From assembly GCF_047324305.1 (NCBI RefSeq), contig NZ_CP178740.1, positions 4,154,001 to 4,218,000 on the forward strand: DNA of 64,000 nucleotides, written 5' to 3'. The notes beneath the pieces were generated by a model. The model saw only the letters and a list, made by a program, of their open reading frames with translations, ran no database searches and was not told the DNA's origin. How positions within the stretch are numbered: the stretch's first letter is position 1; each line of letters opens with the position of its first letter. Positions 34,555 to 44,085 of this stretch are shown here, one piece after another. The translations under genes were made by a program, and so were the position numbers. The stretch is from Acerihabitans sp047324305. Lineage in GTDB: Bacteria > Pseudomonadota > Gammaproteobacteria > Enterobacterales > Enterobacteriaceae.

Positions 34555-34593
34555 TGGAATGATCGTACCAAGATTGCTGGACTGATCGTTCCA
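34555..34593. promoter_or_regulatory. Pair of TetR-type palindromic operators
   Basis: TGGAATGATCGTACCA (34555-34570) and TGGACTGATCGTTCCA (34578-34593) are two near-perfect palindromes whose centres are 23 bases apart, about two helical turns. They fill the gap between the divergent TetR and NmrA-like genes. The arrangement fits cooperative binding of two TetR dimers that shut off both promoters. Confidence 0.75.
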
Positions 34594-34613
34594 TCATATA
34601 ATAAGGGTTCACC

Positions 34614-35498
34614 ATGCTTAATCAATCGAATACTCAAGTTCCTGAACTTCGCATCGCTGTCGCGGGTGCCACGGGTCGGGTCGGCTCACACTTAATCAAT
34701 ATGCTCGCATCAGATCCCGTAGCGATCATTGCACTCACGCGTCAGAAGACACCTGAAAATATTTCCGACAGGGTATCATCTGTTGTTGTCAATTTTGATA
34801 AACCCTCAACGCTCGAAAGGGGGCTAGCAGGTGCCGATAAGCTTTTCATCGCTCATGGGACATCATCTCAACAGGTGGCTAATGAGATAGCACTGATTGA
34901 TGCTGCTGTAAAAACAGGCGTGCGACATATTGTTAAACTTTCGGTGATGGGGCCAGCAACGCCCATAAATCCTTTTGCATGGCATGCAGTGATAGAGGCT
35001 CATCTGGCCCGACAACCTGTGGCCTCAACCATATTGAGACCCACTACTTTCATGGATATACTCAAGCGTGCTGGAAGCCAGGTCGCTGCGGGAACCTGGG
35101 CGGGCGCTGCAAGTAACGGGCGCGTCAATCTGATTGACACCCGCGATGTAGCCGGGGTGGCACGTGTAGCGCTGCTTGAAAAAGTAGCAGATAACTCCCA
35201 ACGTGCTTATCACCTAACGGGTCCGCGTAACTGGACAATGCCTGAGATTGCTGAGAAATTATCCGATCTTTTAGGTCGTACGGTCACCTATATTGACCGC
35301 TCACCCAATGAACAGCGCGCTGCATTACTTGCTGACGGTCTTTCACCGTTTGTCACTGAACTGCTTATTGGACTTGACCGGATTTTCAACCATTCAGTGC
35401 TGATTGAGCGCACTTTGACTGTTGAAGAATTAACTGGATTGCCCCCGCGCTCATTGTCAGATTGGCTGCAGGAAAATATTGCGTTTTTCAATCGGTAG
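34614..35498 (+). CDS. NmrA-like NAD(P)-binding oxidoreductase (atypical SDR)
   Basis: A 294-residue Rossmann protein. IAVAGATGRVGSHLINMLA is the glycine-rich cofactor loop, GVRHIVKLSVMGPATP and TILRPTTFMDIL follow as in NmrA/QorB-type proteins that lack the usual catalytic Tyr-Lys pair. Such proteins reduce quinones or sense the NADP state. It is divergent from a TetR gene with shared operators. Electrophile or quinone response is a reasonable inference. Confidence 0.86.
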   Translation: MLNQSNTQVPELRIAVAGATGRVGSHLINMLASDPVAIIALTRQKTPENISDRVSSVVVNFDKPSTLERGLAGADKLFIAHGTSSQQVANEIALIDAAVKTGVRHIVKLSVMGPATPINPFAWHAVIEAHLARQPVASTILRPTTFMDILKRAGSQVAAGTWAGAASNGRVNLIDTRDVAGVARVALLEKVADNSQRAYHLTGPRNWTMPEIAEKLSDLLGRTVTYIDRSPNEQRAALLADGLSPFVTELLIGLDRIFNHSVLIERTLTVEELTGLPPRSLSDWLQENIAFFNR

Positions 35499-35651
35499 AT
35501 CCGGGGTGTCATCAGGCACTACGTTAAAGAGATCTCCTCATCCAATATTGATGAAAATGAACGTTAATCAAATTATTCATAACATTCGCAATGAATAAGA
35601 TAATTTATCTGGTGCTTATTACCTATAAAACGCATGGCCCTAATGAAAGTA

Positions 35652-36530
35652 CTAACGTAACCGCGATGGAGACAGGCCAAAACGCTGTGTAAATCTTTCA
35701 GCGAAGCGTGAAACCGATTTGTAGCCGCAGGCATCTGCCACCTGCGTCATGTTCCAGTTGGTGGTTTGTATCAGCAATAAGCCGTGGTGCATGCGTATAT
35801 CCACGAGAAGCTTCTCAAAGCGGATACCCTCTTCGCGCAACCGCCTTCGCAGGGTTGATTCGCTCATAGCCAATGCTTCACCGGCGGAGCGGGCAGTCCA
35901 GCCGATTTCTGGTGAGGCGCGTAGCAGATGGCTTAAACGTGGGAAGACGCCCTGTCGTTGTGGAAGGGTAAAATGAATATTTTGCTCGGCAAGGACTAAC
36001 AGTAAGTCAAAAATTCTTAACCGAATCCTTGCATCGCTAAGACTCGGCTGATCCAGGTTTTTCAGTAACGTTCGCAATGATTCGTGTAGAGCGCTATTAA
36101 GATCAACCGTGGTGAACTGAGGTTTCTTTTTGGCACTGGAAATGTCGCCCTGAAAAAACTGATAAAAATATTCCAACACATCTGCACTGAAAGTGAGAAA
36201 TATTGACCGGAACGGGGAGTCATTACTCGGGGGATATTTGGTATAATCGGCAATCACGCCCTGATCTATAAAACCTACGGCGGCCTTATCAGCTAATGTA
36301 TGGTTTTCCCCCGAAGCCAGGAACTCAATTCTTCCCGCTAATACGATCAGCACCGTCGGTTCAAAGAAGAAAAAAGAGGGGGTACTCTGCTCCACCCTGA
36401 GTTGCGGATAAGCCACCGAAACCAGATTATTACGGCTGGTGCTGCTGCCATAAAAACCAGACCAGGAAAATTGTTCACTGCTCAAGGCGTATTTCTCATC
36501 TGATGCGAATAACCTATTTTCTCTGGTCAT
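35652..36530 (-). CDS. AraC-family transcriptional regulator
   Basis: A 292-residue protein with an N-terminal cupin-like sensing part (TVLIVLAGRIEFLASGENHT) and a C-terminal double HTH (EALAMSESTLRRRLREEGIR, MTQVADACGYKSVSRFAERF). It ends SPSRLR. The gene lies 28 bases downstream of the PEBP gene on the same strand and is probably cotranscribed with it. The target is unknown. Confidence 0.89.
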   Translation of the reverse strand: MTRENRLFASDEKYALSSEQFSWSGFYGSSTSRNNLVSVAYPQLRVEQSTPSFFFFEPTVLIVLAGRIEFLASGENHTLADKAAVGFIDQGVIADYTKYPPSNDSPFRSIFLTFSADVLEYFYQFFQGDISSAKKKPQFTTVDLNSALHESLRTLLKNLDQPSLSDARIRLRIFDLLLVLAEQNIHFTLPQRQGVFPRLSHLLRASPEIGWTARSAGEALAMSESTLRRRLREEGIRFEKLLVDIRMHHGLLLIQTTNWNMTQVADACGYKSVSRFAERFTQRFGLSPSRLR

Positions 36531-36558
36531 GGTTTACCTGCTGCTTAGACGCTGAGCG

Positions 36559-37191
36559 TTACACTTTCACGTCCGGGTTAAGACTGTAGACTCCAGTCAG
36601 CGTAGCTTTGGCCAAAACGTCGCTGTTTTCCAGCGTGCGACGGATGTTAGCACCAGTAAGCTCTCCTGCTACGTTCAATGTCGGGGTCGGGAGCGCATAT
36701 AATGTGAATACATAATGATGGATTATTTCATCATTCCACGGCGGACAAGGACCATCATAGCCATAGTAGGTGCCTGCCATCGACTCATCATTGGCAAACC
36801 ACCCGGTATAATCATTTATGCCATGGGTCAGTCCATCTGGCGCAGAGGGACCCTGTTTGCCTCCAGCGGAAATGCCATGGGATTGTGACCCCTCAACGAT
36901 TTCGCTCTGACCCGCCGGGATATTTAACAGTAACCAGTGAAAAAAATCGGCGCGGGGCAACGATGCCGGGACACTCTTACCTGGCTGATTTACATTTTCA
37001 GCACTGGTAGGAACATCGGGATCGTGGCAAAGGAGCACCAGCGACTGCGTACCCGCGGGAACATCTTCCCAGCGGAGGTGTGGGTTAAGGTTATCAGATA
37101 AACGGATATTATTTTCAGGATCGTAAACGGCAAAACTATTCTTGCCGGGGATGGCACCGCCATCTTTAAAATTATGGCTATATAATTTCAT
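36559..37191 (-). CDS. YbhB/YbcL-type PEBP (Raf-kinase-inhibitor-like) protein
   Basis: A 210-residue protein of the phosphatidylethanolamine-binding family. LSDNLNPHLRWEDVPAGTQS, LLCHDPDVPT, DFFHWLLLNIPA, YGYDGPCPPWNDEIIHHYVF and TLYALPTP are the conserved ligand-pocket blocks. It has no signal peptide. AAGG lies eight bases before the ATG. The biochemical role of bacterial members is not established. An AraC regulator follows in the same unit. Confidence 0.9.
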   Translation of the reverse strand: MKLYSHNFKDGGAIPGKNSFAVYDPENNIRLSDNLNPHLRWEDVPAGTQSLVLLCHDPDVPTSAENVNQPGKSVPASLPRADFFHWLLLNIPAGQSEIVEGSQSHGISAGGKQGPSAPDGLTHGINDYTGWFANDESMAGTYYGYDGPCPPWNDEIIHHYVFTLYALPTPTLNVAGELTGANIRRTLENSDVLAKATLTGVYSLNPDVKV

Positions 37192-37446
37192 GCTGTTGCC
37201 TTGTCTATAAATGGAAAAATCGATTATACGACTTTCACAAACCTTACCAGTGCCTCATCCAGTCAAATTTCTTCCTGAAGCTATCATTTTGGCTGGACAT
37301 GCTTAGTTTAAAACAAAAAACGTATCACGTGAATGATGGCTGCTTTTGTTTTGGTGAAGCCGAAGAATGGCCGAAAAGAAGAATAAAATGACCGAATTTA
37401 GCAATGTGCTTTGTAATTTATTTAATTATATTACCTTCTCTTGAAT

Positions 37447-37465
37447 AATAATGAGTATCATTATC
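37447..37465. promoter_or_regulatory. Fur box before the siderophore receptor gene
   Basis: AATAATGAGTATCATTATC agrees with the 19-base Fur consensus at 16 positions. It lies 18 bases upstream of the receptor ATG at 37483, so iron-loaded Fur would block transcription. Its presence also argues against the TTG start at 37441, which would place the box inside the coding region. Confidence 0.85.
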
Positions 37466-37482
37466 ATATAAAGGCGTGTAAA

Positions 37483-39504
37483 ATGTATCTCAATAAAGCG
37501 CGAGTAACAGCCCCATTTCGATTGAAATTAAGTGTTTTTTATTTTCTTACTTGTTTTTCCCAGGCACATGCAACACCGATTGATGAAGGTAGTGAAAATA
37601 AACTTAATAACAATAATAAAGACGAAACGATGGTTGTAAGCGCAAGCGCCAATGGAATGGATAAATCTACAAGCCAGGCACCTGCGTCTGTCACTTCGAT
37701 ATCAAGTGAAGAAATCCAAAAAAAACCTTATCGTGATATCGCAGATTTGCTCCAAGGGGTTCCGGGTATCACTACCACGATTGGCGGGGATCACAAGGAG
37801 ATAAATATTCGTGGCATGGGATCTGATTATACCTTATATATGGTCGATGGTATGAGAATTGACTCCAGGGATACGAGCCGTTTATTTGATGGCTATGGTC
37901 AGATGAATGCCTGGATGCCTCCTGCTTCTGCAATAGATCATATTGAGGTTATACGAGGGCCGATGTCCGCTTTATATGGATCAGATGCAATGGGTGGTGT
38001 AATTAATATAATAACACGTAAAAATTCAAATAAATGGCAAGGAAGTATTGGCGCCGATTTTACAATGCAGGAGCATAGTGATTCGGGTAATATATTTCAG
38101 AATAATTTCTTTTTAACCGGTCCATTGATTGACAATATCCTTTCAATGCAGGCTTATGGAAATTATTCTAAGCGTGACGAAGACGATATCTATAATGGTT
38201 ATCGAGGTAGCAAAAGAGATAACATAACAGGCAAGATAACACTAACCCCTTCGGATAAACAAGAAATTACTTTTACAGCTAATCATACACAACAGGATAT
38301 AACTCAGACCGTAGGGAAGTCTATTAGCCCAGCATATAATTATGTCACTGGCGTGCCGACAGATTACAGGAAAAAGACTGAGGTTAACCGTTTTTCTGTA
38401 AATCATATTGGCTATTTGCCCATTGGAAAAACAGAATCGTATATCCAAAGCGAAGATTATACGATAGGTTCTGAGGATGTTTGGCTAAAGAATTTAAACA
38501 TGCGATCCTCACTTTCTTCAAATATAGGCAGCCATATCCTGACCTTTGGTGGAGAACTTAGTATTAAAAAGTTACATGATGGAACATCAAATCAGCTATC
38601 CAGTGAGACAGATCTAAAACGTACCGAAAAGTCCTTGTTCCTGGAAGACGCATGGCTGGCTACTGAAGATTTCACTTTAACTTCAGGTGTACGTTTTGAT
38701 GATGATGATCAGTTTGGGAGTCACTGGAGCCCGAGAATTTATGGTGTCTGGAATGTTGCCACAAACTGGACGATTAAAGGGGGCGTCAGTAGTGGTTTCA
38801 AAGCACCGGCTATTACAGAAACTTCAACATCGTTTGGTACCGTATCTTATGTTGGCAACGTTTACGGAAATCCTGATCTGAAACCGGAAAAGTCAATAAC
38901 CCAAGAAATGGGACTCCTTTATGACAACGATGAAGGATTAACAGGAGGTATTACATTATTTAATAACCAGTTCAAGGACAAGATAGATACAGTATCTTGC
39001 CCAGAAAACCAATGTCTGTCAGTACCTAATGTTTATGGTGCTTACCCACTTATCTATACAAATATTGGTAAAGCAGTAACTCGGGGTGTTGAAGCCTCAC
39101 TTGCTTTTCCTGTTACTGAAAAAGTAAGCATTGCGAATAACTATACATATACCTATTCAAAACAGCAGTCTGGTGAAAATAAAGGGAAGCCACTTAATAA
39201 ACTGCCTAAACATCAATTCAATAGTACTGTTAATTATCAATATAGTGAGAGGTTGAAAACCTGGCTGGCAATAAATATTCGCGGAAAGGATAGTGATAAT
39301 GTAGGTGGTGCACAAGCGACTATATTACCTATCCAGGCACCTTCATTTGCCATGTTAGATATCGGAGCGGATTATGCAGTCGCCAAAAATGTAGATATTA
39401 AGGCTGGTGTTTCAAATATTCTCGACAAAAAAATTCGTTATGATGATTATGGTTATGTTGAAGATGGCAGACGATACTGGCTTGCTGTGAATTATTCTTT
39501 TTAG
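37483..39504 (+). CDS. TonB-dependent outer-membrane siderophore receptor (CirA/IrgA-like)
   Basis: A receptor of about 673 residues starting MYLNKARVTAPFRLKLSVFY with a signal peptide ending near SQAHA. The TonB box is in DETMVVSAS, the plug carries SSEEIQKKPYRDIADLLQGV, HIEVIRGPMSALYGSDAMGG and INIITRK, and the barrel ends with a terminal aromatic in WLAVNYSF. These match catecholate receptors such as CirA. AAGG eight bases before the ATG supports the start. A Fur box precedes it. It is AT-rich, like the iron genes to the right, with which it probably forms one acquired uptake system. Confidence 0.92.
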   Translation: MYLNKARVTAPFRLKLSVFYFLTCFSQAHATPIDEGSENKLNNNNKDETMVVSASANGMDKSTSQAPASVTSISSEEIQKKPYRDIADLLQGVPGITTTIGGDHKEINIRGMGSDYTLYMVDGMRIDSRDTSRLFDGYGQMNAWMPPASAIDHIEVIRGPMSALYGSDAMGGVINIITRKNSNKWQGSIGADFTMQEHSDSGNIFQNNFFLTGPLIDNILSMQAYGNYSKRDEDDIYNGYRGSKRDNITGKITLTPSDKQEITFTANHTQQDITQTVGKSISPAYNYVTGVPTDYRKKTEVNRFSVNHIGYLPIGKTESYIQSEDYTIGSEDVWLKNLNMRSSLSSNIGSHILTFGGELSIKKLHDGTSNQLSSETDLKRTEKSLFLEDAWLATEDFTLTSGVRFDDDDQFGSHWSPRIYGVWNVATNWTIKGGVSSGFKAPAITETSTSFGTVSYVGNVYGNPDLKPEKSITQEMGLLYDNDEGLTGGITLFNNQFKDKIDTVSCPENQCLSVPNVYGAYPLIYTNIGKAVTRGVEASLAFPVTEKVSIANNYTYTYSKQQSGENKGKPLNKLPKHQFNSTVNYQYSERLKTWLAINIRGKDSDNVGGAQATILPIQAPSFAMLDIGADYAVAKNVDIKAGVSNILDKKIRYDDYGYVEDGRRYWLAVNYSF

Positions 39505-39510
39505 GTAATA

Positions 39511-39546
39511 AAAACGGGGGAGGACGGCACCCCCTTTCTATTTTTT
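39511..39546. terminator. Bidirectional terminator between receptor and AraC genes
   Basis: A GGGGG / CCCCC stem with a nine-base loop is flanked by an A-rich tract on the left and a T-rich tract on the right. It can stop transcription from the receptor (plus) and from the convergent AraC gene (minus). It lies within the 33 bases between the two stop codons and extends into the AraC end. Confidence 0.75.
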
Positions 39547-40383
39547 AATTTCATGCAAATCGATAAGTTTTGAAGATGAATTTTTTAAATCATTAAAATA
39601 ACTCAGCGGTGGTTTACCTAATATTTTTTTGAACATGGTAACAAAACTGCTTGCATTTTCATAACCCAGGTCAAGTGCAATAGCGGTAATACTATCCCCC
39701 TCGGAAATTCGCTGAAGTGCTATAACTATATGAAGTTGCTGCTTCCATCTGCCAAAGCTCATGCCCAGCTCATGTTGCACTAACCTGGTGAAGCTTCTTT
39801 CACTCATATTGACTCTTAGCGCCCATTCATGAAGTTTAAGTGAATTATTCGGACTTTTAATAAGCTCATTGGTTACTGAATATAAGCGCGATTCTGAAGG
39901 CATTGGAAGACTAACTTCGAGTTTAGTCGTAGCTTTTAACTGATCGACTAATACATCTATTATTTTTTTTTCGGATTCTGATAATGTAGATTTGCCGTTA
40001 AAATTTGAGGCAAAAAAAATCAATTCACGCAAAAGAGGATGTACAGAAAGAGTTGCACATTCTTCAGGAAGCCCCTTTATTTTAGTAGTGTCAATGAATA
40101 AGCAGTAACAGCTAGTATTGCCGGCTCCTCTTGTAGAGTGAACTGTATTAGTTGGTATCCATATAGCACATTGCGGTGGTATTAGGTAGATTGATTTTTT
40201 TACTTCACATATTATAATTCCTTTTGGCGAAAATATTAGTTGAGCTTCAGGATGCTGATGTGGCTTGAGTTCCCAGCAATCTGTAAAATTATCTGATTTA
40301 ATGGATAAAACTGGTAAAAAGGGATTTCTCACTTCAGAAATTTCGTAATGGTTTACTGTATTAAATGAGCGATCAGTTGTCAT
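39538..40383 (-). CDS. AraC-family regulator beside the siderophore receptor
   Basis: A regulator of about 281 residues from MTTDRSFNTVNHYE, preceded by AGAGG. The N-terminal cupin part has WELKPHQHPEAQLIFSPKG and IPTNTVHSTRG; the C-terminal HTH reads SFTRLVQHELGMSFGRWKQQ and ITAIALDLGYENASSFVTMF. The architecture is that of the NimR/YdiP group. AraC proteins often activate siderophore receptors in response to the ligand, and this gene is convergent with one. Such a role is inferred only from position. Confidence 0.86.
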   Translation of the reverse strand: MTTDRSFNTVNHYEISEVRNPFLPVLSIKSDNFTDCWELKPHQHPEAQLIFSPKGIIICEVKKSIYLIPPQCAIWIPTNTVHSTRGAGNTSCYCLFIDTTKIKGLPEECATLSVHPLLRELIFFASNFNGKSTLSESEKKIIDVLVDQLKATTKLEVSLPMPSESRLYSVTNELIKSPNNSLKLHEWALRVNMSERSFTRLVQHELGMSFGRWKQQLHIVIALQRISEGDSITAIALDLGYENASSFVTMFKKILGKPPLSYFNDLKNSSSKLIDLHEIKK

Positions 40384-41026
40384 AGAATTCAAACCTCTTG
40401 GTCGAATAACTAAGATTATAACATTAACCATATGAAGTGGAAAGTTTTAAGCTAGGTGAGCGTAAAAATCTCCAATTATAATAACTAAATTGTTGTGATT
40501 TTTTTAAGGTTTTTGCTAAAATATGCTTTATTTAAATTATTATCATCTTCACCATTGTGTTCTACTAATTAACAATTTTATTCATTAAAATCTGATGGTT
40601 CAAAAGCAACTAATCGAGTTGATAAATCTTAATAGTGGATTCATTTATGTCTACCATTTAATATTCAACTTCATTTTATTCAGATGGTCAATTAGACAAT
40701 TAATTGATTTTATCCCCAGGCGGTCATTGAGGCTTACACACGGATGGCGGAATTATCGGTATTTTGGAGAATTAATATATTAATGGGTGTGTTGATACAA
40801 TAAAAGAATACAATTAGGTACTGCTTTTATAAAGGTGATTATATGAGAGGTATTCTTGCTTTTTTAGATGTGATTTATTTCGCTTATGTTAATCATGTTT
40901 TATTTTTATTAATGTCATTCTTTACGTGTTGTTAAATGTTGTTTTTCGAAAGCACTGCATTGTGCAATTGCCTGAATGATGGGTTCCATCAAAGAGTGTT
41001 ATTGTGTCGGTTTTAAAAATCAGCGG
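40384..41026. other. AT-rich gap of about 640 bases without supported gene
   Basis: The left part must contain the AraC promoter. A frame of 62 codons at 40595-40783 has no ribosome site or family likeness and I do not accept it. The remaining sequence is very AT-rich and shows no clear hairpin or repeat. It may be decayed or horizontally acquired DNA. Confidence 0.4.
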
Positions 41027-41356
41027 TTAAGCTGAATTTAATTGACTTGGCGTAGTCAATAGTTGATGATTTGCACTGTTATGTAATTTTTGTGAACTAT
41101 ATGATGATTTATGTCGGTATGAGATTCGTCCACTTCTCTCATTCAGTTGTCTCTCCAATAGACCGGCTTCATACAATTCTCGGGATGCGCGATAAACCAC
41201 GCTTAGACTAATCTTTTTTTCATCGTACATATTAATATAGATATCCCTTACCTCCAGAAAAGCATCCTGATGCTTTTGCATAACGTCTAATACATATGCT
41301 CTGGGGATGGTGTATCGTAATATTTTCTTCATTAAATTATTTCTCATACTGAGCAT
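41027..41356 (-). CDS. Small Fur-like winged-helix protein
   Basis: A 109-residue protein. Its first 70 residues (MKKILRYTIPRAYVLDVMQK, then SLSVVYRASRELYEAGLLER) resemble the DNA-binding domain of Fur-family regulators. The C-terminal dimerisation and metal-binding domain with its histidines is absent and replaced by a polar tail, so it is either a stand-alone DNA-binding domain or a truncated Fur paralogue. It follows the 141-residue gene by 24 bases, in an iron-uptake locus. A Fur box upstream of that gene suggests iron control of both. Confidence 0.65.
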   Translation of the reverse strand: MLSMRNNLMKKILRYTIPRAYVLDVMQKHQDAFLEVRDIYINMYDEKKISLSVVYRASRELYEAGLLERQLNERSGRISYRHKSSYSSQKLHNSANHQLLTTPSQLNSA

Positions 41357-41380
41357 GCTTTTTCAAATTAACAATGGCTT

Positions 41381-41806
41381 TTAATTTTTATCTTCAATGC
41401 GTTTAAGTAATTCGTGAGCCTTTTCAATTGCTGCGTCTTTATTGCTGGCTATAATTAAAGGAAAGCCACAAAATTTAGAAAATGTTTTTGAAAAAGCGCT
41501 GAGTAATATCGTTTGCTTCTCCTTTGGGATGACCTGGACCTGAGCTATTATATAATTTCTAACATCAGGTTTGTTGTTTTTCATCCATTTAACAATAATC
41601 ATTTTTTCTTCTTTAGAATGCGCGTGATTTTCCTCATTTCCATAATCATCTCCATTGATCAATATAAAAGGGGTTTTCCTTGCAAAAAGTGCTTTTAGCT
41701 GAGAAAAAGTGTTTTCAACATCAAAACTGTTATTGTTTAATTCCTTTTCATCATTGACCTGTTTCAACCACACTAAAGGGAATCTTGAATCATCTATTAC
41801 AAGCAT
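41381..41806 (-). CDS. Uncharacterised 141-residue protein in the iron-uptake locus
   Basis: The protein starts MLVIDDSRFPLVWLKQVNDE and alternates predicted strands and helices (KTPFILINGDDYG, MIIVKWMKNNKPDVRNYIIA, SKFCGFPLIIASNKDAAIEK). The pattern recalls small STAS/SpoIIAA-like folds, but I cannot name a family. The ATG at 41806 lies seven bases after AAGGA; an earlier ATG is too close. A Fur box 23 bases upstream marks it as iron-regulated. It is cotranscribed with the Fur-like protein. Confidence 0.72.
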   Translation of the reverse strand: MLVIDDSRFPLVWLKQVNDEKELNNNSFDVENTFSQLKALFARKTPFILINGDDYGNEENHAHSKEEKMIIVKWMKNNKPDVRNYIIAQVQVIPKEKQTILLSAFSKTFSKFCGFPLIIASNKDAAIEKAHELLKRIEDKN

Positions 41807-41828
41807 TGCCATGTCCTTTATGGAATAT

Positions 41829-41847
41829 GAGAATGATAAATATTACC
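41829..41847. promoter_or_regulatory. Fur box upstream of the 141-residue gene
   Basis: GAGAATGATAAATATTACC agrees with the 19-base Fur consensus at 15 positions and lies 23 bases upstream of the minus-strand start at 41806. It should make the small two-gene unit iron-repressed. Confidence 0.7.
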
Positions 41848-42358
41848 ATTGGTGTTTTGATTTTAGTTTGGAAATCCGGCCGTTTTATATTCATTTTCAG
41901 CCTATTTGTCGTTTTTCTACCCCGGTCTTCGTTAGTACGCTTCTTGTGTCATTCCTTGTCAGGACATAGCTTGAAATGCGTGATCGCAGATACCGGTCTT
42001 GGTGTAGTCGCCCATCATTCGTAGCCATTTGTTGACTACGTTTTCACACATTTATTGTTGCGGACACGAATCCTGAGAAACAATGGACTGCCCTCATCCA
42101 TAAGACGATCCTGCCCCATAGTTTGGCTATAAGAGGAATGTATTTATCCTTTTCACACCCAGGCCGGGCCTGATGCGGCCCATAGAGCACAAGGAGGAGG
42201 GTGTCTGTTTCTTTCAGAAAGCGCGCACAGAAAAGTAAAAGGATTTCATTTCAATAATAAGGAAGCTGTTCAAGCGCATGGGTATAACGTTATGCCTGAC
42301 CGATCAGCATCGATTCAGACCTCTGAAAATGGCAAAGTTTAAAAAAATATTCTGGGTA
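41848..42358. other. Intergenic stretch of about 510 bases
   Basis: No gene is supported between the 141-residue gene and the ABC ATPase end. Base composition is mixed, with a GC-richer patch around 42140-42220. I see no transposase likeness or clear terminator. It may contain decayed sequence separating two parts of the iron locus. Confidence 0.35.
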
Positions 42359-43117
42359 TTATTCGTAGTAAGTCACTATCCGTTGTCCACACAGTTCATG
42401 GACATTAATATTCATATCATAAAGTTGACCGAGACGCTCAGCGGTAATGACATGATTAGGAGAACCTTCATAGTGTACTCTGCCCGCAGACATCGCAATA
42501 ATGTGATCTGAATAGTACGAAGCAAAGTTGATATCATGAAGCACCAATACGACGGTTTTACCAAGTTCGTCTGCTGCTCTTCGAAGAATCTTCATTGTAG
42601 CGGTCGCATGCTTGAGGTCTAGACTATTTAGGGGCTCATCCAGTAGCAGATAGTCGGTGTCCTGACATAGGACCATTGCGATAAAGGCGCGCTGGCGTTG
42701 TCCACCGGAAAGCTCGTCAAGGAAACGGTCGCGCAACGATGTGATGCCCAGATACTCCAGTGCACGCTCAATATGCCCTCGATCATCGTGGGTGAAACGT
42801 CCTTTCGAGTGCGGGTAGCGGCCAAAAGCGACCAAGTCACTGACGGACAGGCGCACGCTGATATGGTTATCCTGTCGCAGGATCGCCAGACGTTGCGCAA
42901 GTAGGGCCGTGGGAGTGTTAACGACATTCATCTCGTCAACCTTCACGGTCCCACTCGTTGCCGGCAGTAGCCTGCTAATAAGCATCATGAGCGTGGATTT
43001 ACCGGCACCATTGGGGCCGATGATGGATGTCAGTCCGCCTTTGGGGATCCTCACCGAGACGTTGTCCACGACGGTAGTTGTGCCATAGCGTTTAGTGAGT
43101 GCGTGTGTTTCGATCAT
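42359..43117 (-). CDS. Ferric-siderophore ABC transporter ATP-binding protein
   Basis: A 252-residue FepC/FecE-type ATPase with Walker A GPNGAGKST, Q-loop ILRQDNHIS, signature LSGGQRQRAFIA, Walker B YLLLDEPLNSLD and switch histidine VLHDINFAS. It is the last gene of the operon binding protein, permease, permease, ATPase; its start overlaps the permease end. It resembles the VctC/YclP group that serves catechol-type siderophores. Confidence 0.92.
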   Translation of the reverse strand: MIETHALTKRYGTTTVVDNVSVRIPKGGLTSIIGPNGAGKSTLMMLISRLLPATSGTVKVDEMNVVNTPTALLAQRLAILRQDNHISVRLSVSDLVAFGRYPHSKGRFTHDDRGHIERALEYLGITSLRDRFLDELSGGQRQRAFIAMVLCQDTDYLLLDEPLNSLDLKHATATMKILRRAADELGKTVVLVLHDINFASYYSDHIIAMSAGRVHYEGSPNHVITAERLGQLYDMNINVHELCGQRIVTYYE

Positions 43118-44085
43118 CGCGCCCTCTGCATGATTAATATAATGAAAGCAATACCGCCAAAGAACTCAATGACAATGCTCAGGCTGGTATTAAAACCAAA
43201 CAGCCTCTCCAGAACAAACTGCCCGCCAACCAGACATATCATCGCGATCAGCGCGGAGGCAGGGAGCATCAGAGCATGCCGCGCATTCCCGACAAAACGG
43301 TAAGCCAGGTTGGCGACCAGTAGGCCGAAGAAAGTGACCGGCCCTACCAACGCTGTAGAGACCGATACGAGAATAGCAATTATCATCAGGATGGTTCTAA
43401 CAGTCCGGGTGTAATCGATGCCGAGATTGATTGCCGAGTCTCGCCCAAGCACCAGCACATCAAAGCTACGCCGCATTCTCCAGCCTATCACCGAGACGCT
43501 GAAGACAAGTATTGCTGCGATGGACAGCAGGCTTGAGTCGATAAGATTGAAGCTTGCAAAGAGGCGATCCTGCAGGACGGCGAATTCACCCGGATCGATG
43601 ACACGCTGTAGGAAATTCGACAGGCTACGCAGTAGCCCGCCGAACACGAGACCGGCCAGCGCCAGGAACATCAGGTCTCTGCGACCTCCGGCGAAGAGCC
43701 AGCGATAGAGCAGGGCCGCTGAACTGACCATGACGAATGTCTCCACGGCAAAGCGCAGATATGGGTTGATGGCGGCGCCGTGGACGTAGCCGATGGTGAA
43801 TGCCACCAGGGTCTGGATAAGAACGTACAGCGCATCAAAGCCCATGATCGATGGCGTCAGGATATGATTCTGGGTAATGGTCTGGAACAGTACGGTCGAC
43901 ACTGCCATTGCGTAGCCAATCAACAACAGCCCTGCGAGCTTTTGCGCACGAAGCGGTAGCACAAAAGACCAATGTCCTCCGGCACCAACGGTCATGAATG
44001 CAACTGATGCGATTATCGTCAGTATAACGAGCAGAATGATGACCATACCGGGCCTCATTTCTTGAAATTCAGCCAAATCGTGCAA
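43114..44085 (-). CDS. FecCD-type siderophore ABC permease (second subunit)
   Basis: A 323-residue permease with about nine hydrophobic helices. ITQNHILTPSIMGFDALYVL and VLGRDSAINLGIDYTRTVRT, followed by LVGPVTFFGLLVANLAYRFV, are the standard FecCD blocks that contact the ATPase. The N-terminal 12-15 residues overlap the preceding permease gene, so the true start may be at the internal Met of MRPGMVIILL. It forms a heterodimer with the product of 44069-45055. Confidence 0.91.
   Translation of the reverse strand: MHDLAEFQEMRPGMVIILLVILTIIASVAFMTVGAGGHWSFVLPLRAQKLAGLLLIGYAMAVSTVLFQTITQNHILTPSIMGFDALYVLIQTLVAFTIGYVHGAAINPYLRFAVETFVMVSSAALLYRWLFAGGRRDLMFLALAGLVFGGLLRSLSNFLQRVIDPGEFAVLQDRLFASFNLIDSSLLSIAAILVFSVSVIGWRMRRSFDVLVLGRDSAINLGIDYTRTVRTILMIIAILVSVSTALVGPVTFFGLLVANLAYRFVGNARHALMLPASALIAMICLVGGQFVLERLFGFNTSLSIVIEFFGGIAFIILIMQRAR

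Noticed and set aside
40595..40783. 62-codon plus-strand frame
   Set aside because: No ribosome site and random-looking composition in an AT-rich gap.
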